A stretch of DNA of 64,000 nt, taken from Microbaculum marinum (GTDB lineage: Bacteria; Pseudomonadota; Alphaproteobacteria; Rhizobiales; Tepidamorphaceae). The stretch lies in NCBI RefSeq assembly GCF_042646165.1, contig NZ_JBHRTC010000016.1, one strand, 5' to 3'. Under the pieces are notes generated by a model. The model searched no databases. It worked only from the letters and a program-made list of their open reading frames with translations, and was not told the origin of the DNA. Positions 61,102 to 64,000 of this stretch are shown one piece after another. The position numbers and the translations under genes were made by a program. The stretch's first letter is position 1. Each line of letters starts with the position of its first letter.

Positions 61102-61296
61102 CTGCGGACAGAAGCCGTTCGTTTACGGCTGCGCGCCCTCGTCGGGCGGGCGGACAATAGACCGATCGCCGGACTCCTGTCGACTGCCCGCGTCGGCAAA
61201 ATCGCCCGGGCTTTGCGAATTCGGCTTTCCGTAACCCGCATCCGTGTAGGATGATTGTCCCGCGGGGCGGAGAATTGCGACAGGAGTGGCAATCCC

Positions 61297-61707
61297 ATGA
61301 AACGCATCCTCACAACGGCCGTGGCGGTGCTGGCGGTCGGCGCCGCCGCGGGGCCTGTGCAAACGGCAAGAGCCGACGGCGGCGTGGTGGCGGCAGGCGT
61401 CGCCGGTCTGGCGCTCGGCGCGCTGTTCCCGTTCGCCTATGGCTACCAGTACCATCCGACCGGCTACTGGTACGTCCGCGACACCAGTGCCTACCGCTAT
61501 CCCGTCTCCTATTATCGCTGGTACGCGCCGGCCGGGGGCTACATCTATGTCGGCCCGAACTGGCGGCACTGGTACCAGTACCGCGACGCGGTCTACGCGC
61601 CGCCGCCGTATTTCGTCGTGCCGCCGCAGCGCTTCGTCTACTATCCGCCGGTGCCGCAATACCGCTACTATTACGGCGCGAACCAGAAGGCGGGTGGCTA
61701 CCGGTAG
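61297..61707 (+). CDS. Small exported tyrosine-rich protein
   Basis: A 136-residue protein with a signal peptide (MKRILTTAVAVLAVGAAAGPVQTARA, cut near residue 26), a glycine/alanine hydrophobic stretch that could cross a membrane, then a region extraordinarily rich in Tyr, Pro and Trp (for example YGYQYHPTGYWYVRD and YPPVPQYRYYYG). Such proteins are common in alphaproteobacterial envelopes but lack a known role. The ATG at 61297 is preferred over 61255, which adds no signal character. Confidence 0.7.
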   Translation: MKRILTTAVAVLAVGAAAGPVQTARADGGVVAAGVAGLALGALFPFAYGYQYHPTGYWYVRDTSAYRYPVSYYRWYAPAGGYIYVGPNWRHWYQYRDAVYAPPPYFVVPPQRFVYYPPVPQYRYYYGANQKAGGYR

Positions 61708-61765
61708 CCCGACTTTCCGGGGTGAGGGCAGCGCCGCTCCTCGGGTCGCATCCGACGGATTTGCG

Positions 61766-62557
61766 TCAGGAGGCCGCGCAGAAACCCTTCGGCGTGAAGG
61801 TCCTGATATTGCTGACCGGCGAGCCCGCCCGCACGACATATTCCGAGATCCCGTAGGGCGTGCGGGCATCCGGATCCCAGTTGTAGCTCCACCCCATGCC
61901 GGTGAACGGGTAGCCCGGCCATTTGAAGCCTTCGGTGTAGGAAGACCAGATCTGCTGGAAGACGAAGGATTGCGTGCCTTCCAGGCCGATCGGCCCGGAC
62001 GGTCGTGCCGGGATATCGAAGGAGCAGTGGCGCGTGGTGATTGAAGGGTCGCTGGCGCAGGGCCTGAAGATGTACTGCGGCGAGACCCGGAACCGGACCA
62101 TCTCCCAGCCGCCCGTTTGCGGCGGCATGCCCAGGATCATGTGCAGTTTCAGGAGCGGATCGGCGGCCGCCTTGCACTTGGGGCCGATTTCCCGGGGCAG
62201 CGAAATCCAGGTGTCGTGGCCCAGAACGGCGGTGTCGTCGTCGCGCGAAGCGAACCTGAGCATGCCCTTCGTGTGCGGGAACGGGTTCTCGAAATCGTCG
62301 GGAACGTCGGCCGTGCGGGCCAGGGTGATCACCGTCACCTTGCGCCGGGTTGCGTTGATGGGGACGAGCCGCTTGCGGTAGCTGGGACGCTTCACCGCCG
62401 ACTGGAAGATCGACTGGAGATAGGCATTCTCCAGGTCGCTGCGATCGGCGGGCGCGGTCGCCGGCGGACCTGCGGGGTCGGACGTTGCCGTTCCGGTCGC
62501 CGACAGCATGATCATGCCGCCCACCAAGGCGGCCCGAACCATTCCAGGCAAGTGCAT
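61766..62557 (-). CDS. Exported protein of unknown function
   Basis: A 263-residue protein with a signal peptide (residues 1-27, ending GTATSD). The mature part has several cysteines (CKAAAD, RPCASD, RHCSFD, GFCAAS) and aromatic motifs (KWPGYPFTGMGWSYNWDPD) suggesting a disulfide-bonded periplasmic domain. I do not recognise the family. A good ribosome site (GAGAGGG, about seven bases upstream) supports the ATG at 62557. It is separated from rlmB, on the same strand, by 124 bases. Confidence 0.72.
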   Translation of the reverse strand: MHLPGMVRAALVGGMIMLSATGTATSDPAGPPATAPADRSDLENAYLQSIFQSAVKRPSYRKRLVPINATRRKVTVITLARTADVPDDFENPFPHTKGMLRFASRDDDTAVLGHDTWISLPREIGPKCKAAADPLLKLHMILGMPPQTGGWEMVRFRVSPQYIFRPCASDPSITTRHCSFDIPARPSGPIGLEGTQSFVFQQIWSSYTEGFKWPGYPFTGMGWSYNWDPDARTPYGISEYVVRAGSPVSNIRTFTPKGFCAAS

Positions 62558-62681
62558 GTCACCCTCTCCCGAACTTCGGTGTTCATCGCGCATGTCGCCG
62601 ATTGGCCTTGGCACCGGACCACGCGATCCCACTTTCCGGCGATTTGGCCGCCGGAGCAAGTCCGGCGGAACCCGGGCCTGT

Positions 62682-63497
62682 TCAGGGGCGGCGGGCGAGA
62701 CGGTCGGCAATGTAGAGCGCCAGCACGGCGGCGTTCGACACGTTCAGGCTCGGCATTCGACCAGGCATGTCGATGCGGGCAAGGTGGCTGCAGGTCTCGC
62801 GGGTCTTCTGGCGAAGGCCTTTTCCCTCCGCGCCGAGCACAAGCGCGTAGGGCTCTGTGGGCGCAAGCGCCTCGAGCGTCGAGTCCGCGGAGGCATCGAG
62901 GCCGATCGTGGTGAAGCCGCGGCCGTTCAGTTCCTCGATCGTCCCCGAAAGGTTGCGCACCCTGGCGAGAGGCACGACGTCGAGGGCTCCGGCCGCCGAT
63001 TTCGCCAGCACCGCGGTTTCGCGTGGGCTGTGCCGGGCGGTCACGACAACCGCGCCCATGTCGAAGGCGGCGGCGCTGCGCAATACCGCGCCGACGTTGT
63101 GCGGATCGGTCACCTGGTCCAGCAGCAACAGCCGGTTCGGCTGATCGAGATCCGCGAGCGGCTGCTCGGGCAGGGGATCGCAGTACAGGACGCAGCCCTG
63201 ATGCACGGCTTCATCGCCGACCAGGCGGCTGATCGCGTTGCTGCTGGCTTCTTCAACGGGGACGTCGACCACTGCGCCGGCATCGGTCAGCCGCCGCAGC
63301 GCATTTGCCGTGGCGACCAGCCGGCGCCGAACCCGCCGCGGATTGGCGAGGGCTGCAGAAACCGGATGGAGTCCATATATGACGTGGTCGGCATCCGCCG
63401 CGGGGGCGGATCCGGACCGGCGGCCGGGCCGATTCGCGGGGCGGCTGCCGCCCCCCGGGCGGTTTCGGTGGCGGTGAGGCTTTCTGTCAGTGGTCAT
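62682..63497 (-). CDS. rlmB: 23S rRNA (guanosine-2'-O-)-methyltransferase RlmB
   Basis: A 271-residue SPOUT-class methyltransferase (TrmH/RlmB type) that methylates the 2'-OH of a conserved guanosine in 23S rRNA using SAM. The family motifs are LDQVTDPHNVGAVLRSAAAF, LVLGAEGKGLRQ and IDMPGRMPSLNVSNAAVLALY; the N-terminal substrate-binding part begins at IYGLHPVSAAL. It carries a basic, glycine-rich N-terminal extension of about 35 residues. The ATG at 63497 is chosen over a TTG at 63548. It diverges from the tRNA/tuf cluster. Confidence 0.93.
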   Translation of the reverse strand: MTTDRKPHRHRNRPGGGSRPANRPGRRSGSAPAADADHVIYGLHPVSAALANPRRVRRRLVATANALRRLTDAGAVVDVPVEEASSNAISRLVGDEAVHQGCVLYCDPLPEQPLADLDQPNRLLLLDQVTDPHNVGAVLRSAAAFDMGAVVVTARHSPRETAVLAKSAAGALDVVPLARVRNLSGTIEELNGRGFTTIGLDASADSTLEALAPTEPYALVLGAEGKGLRQKTRETCSHLARIDMPGRMPSLNVSNAAVLALYIADRLARRP

Positions 63498-63637
63498 GGG
63501 TCGATTACGCGCATGTCCGGCGAGATTCCGGAAGGGGGCTGTTGACAACGCTGCGGATCATTCCCATAAAGCGCCCCACGCTGCGCCGAGCGGTTGCCGC
63601 GGGCGGGTTGCTGTGTCTTCGAATCACAATGCAAATC

Positions 63638-63722
63638 GGAGGGGTGCCCGAGTGGTTAAAGGGGACGGGCTGTAAACCCGTTGGCTTAGCCTACGTTGGT
63701 TCGAATCCAACCCCCTCCACCA
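63638..63722 (+). tRNA. tRNA-Tyr (anticodon GUA)
   Basis: An 85-base tRNA: acceptor GGAGGGG pairing with CCCCTCC, anticodon loop CTGTAAA with GTA at 63672-63674, the long variable arm typical of tRNA-Tyr, T arm GTTGGTTCGAATCCAAC, and encoded CCA. Confidence 0.97.
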
Positions 63723-63747
63723 TTGCATTGGACCAGTGAGGTTTTAC

Positions 63748-63821
63748 GCGGGTGTAGCTCAATGGTAGAGCAGCAGCCTTCCAAGCTGACGATGAGGGTT
63801 CGATTCCCTTCACCCGCTCCA
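63748..63821 (+). tRNA. tRNA-Gly (anticodon UCC)
   Basis: Acceptor GCGGGTG pairs with CACCCGC; anticodon loop CTTCCAA has TCC at 63780-63782; T arm GGGTTCGATTCCC; encoded CCA at 63819-63821. It lies 25 bases after tRNA-Tyr, and both precede tuf. Confidence 0.97.
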
Positions 63822-63941
63822 CGTTGCGGTGTGATCGAACGGGGCGAAATGTCGGCAACAGACCGCCGGCGGCGATGAAACGAAACGAGGCCCGGGCGGA
63901 CGTTCGAGTGCGGGCGACAAGGCAGACAGGAATTCTGGGCG

Positions 63942-64000
63942 ATGGCCAAAGCGAAGTTTGAGCGGACGAAGCCGCACTGCAACATCGGGACGATTGGTCA
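63942..64000 (+). CDS. tuf: Elongation factor Tu, 3' part outside window
   Basis: The first 19 codons, MAKAKFERTKPHCNIGTIG, are the invariant start of EF-Tu, the GTPase that delivers aminoacyl-tRNA to the ribosome; the next residues of the G1 loop lie beyond the window. The tRNA-Tyr, tRNA-Gly, tuf order matches the ancestral tRNA-tufB arrangement known from enterobacteria. Confidence 0.93.
   Translation, partial: MAKAKFERTKPHCNIGTIG

Overview
The window is chromosomal DNA from a high-GC Gram-negative bacterium, most likely an alphaproteobacterium. The grounds are the strong third-position GC bias, complete type II secretion genes, TAXI-type TRAP and ZnuBC-type transporters, a fused LpxL-like acyltransferase, and a tRNA-Tyr/tRNA-Gly/tuf cluster. 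I cannot name genus or species from sequence alone. Two runs of N (3557-3588 and 49388-49473) are assembly gaps, and each interrupts a gene.

Layout. 1-2295: the end of a zinc-type ABC importer (znuC, znuB) and a higBA toxin-antitoxin pair. 2478-6469: a DctP-type binding protein facing a TAXI-type TRAP transporter (permease and binding protein). 6629-9818: an L,D-transpeptidase homologue that has lost its catalytic residues, plus two exported proteins of unknown function. 9996-21472: a type II secretion system in the order F-G-H-I-J-K-L-M-N/C, then E on the opposite strand, then D and the prepilin peptidase. 21493-26615: an exported Sel1-repeat protein and two paralogous secreted subtilases, plausible cargo for that machine, separated by a triple repeat, a strong terminator and an island of about 200 bp with roughly 24% GC.

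26881-36426 is the most unusual part. It is a compact biosynthetic cluster with no polyketide or peptide synthase: a TPR/LpxL-like acyltransferase, a fatty-acyl-AMP ligase, a single polypeptide holding two cytochrome P450 domains that both lack the ExxR motif, a free acyl carrier protein and a NodU/CmcH-type carbamoyltransferase, with a B12-binding radical SAM enzyme converging on it. The simplest model is that a fatty acid is activated, loaded on the carrier protein, oxidised in situ, O-carbamoylated and transferred to a lipid or other acceptor.

36599-41955 carries small exported proteins, an SDR, a GlcG/HbpS-like protein, a LysR regulator and a regulator made of two fused HxlR domains. 42062-53568 (minus strand) is a catabolic operon: enoyl-CoA hydratase, a three-subunit molybdenum hydroxylase with an embedded metallo-beta-lactamase hydrolase, two SDRs (one without its catalytic Tyr/Lys), an acyl-CoA ligase, an aldehyde dehydrogenase and a CoA-transferase/isomerase-like enzyme. 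Divergent from it, 54002-60936 encodes a branched-chain-amino-acid-type ABC importer with an acyl-CoA synthetase inside the operon. The two operons share a perfect 20-bp inverted repeat that overlaps both predicted -10 regions, so they are probably co-regulated for uptake and breakdown of one carboxylic acid class.

61026-64000: tRNA-Thr, two exported proteins of unknown function, rlmB, then tRNA-Tyr, tRNA-Gly and the start of tuf.
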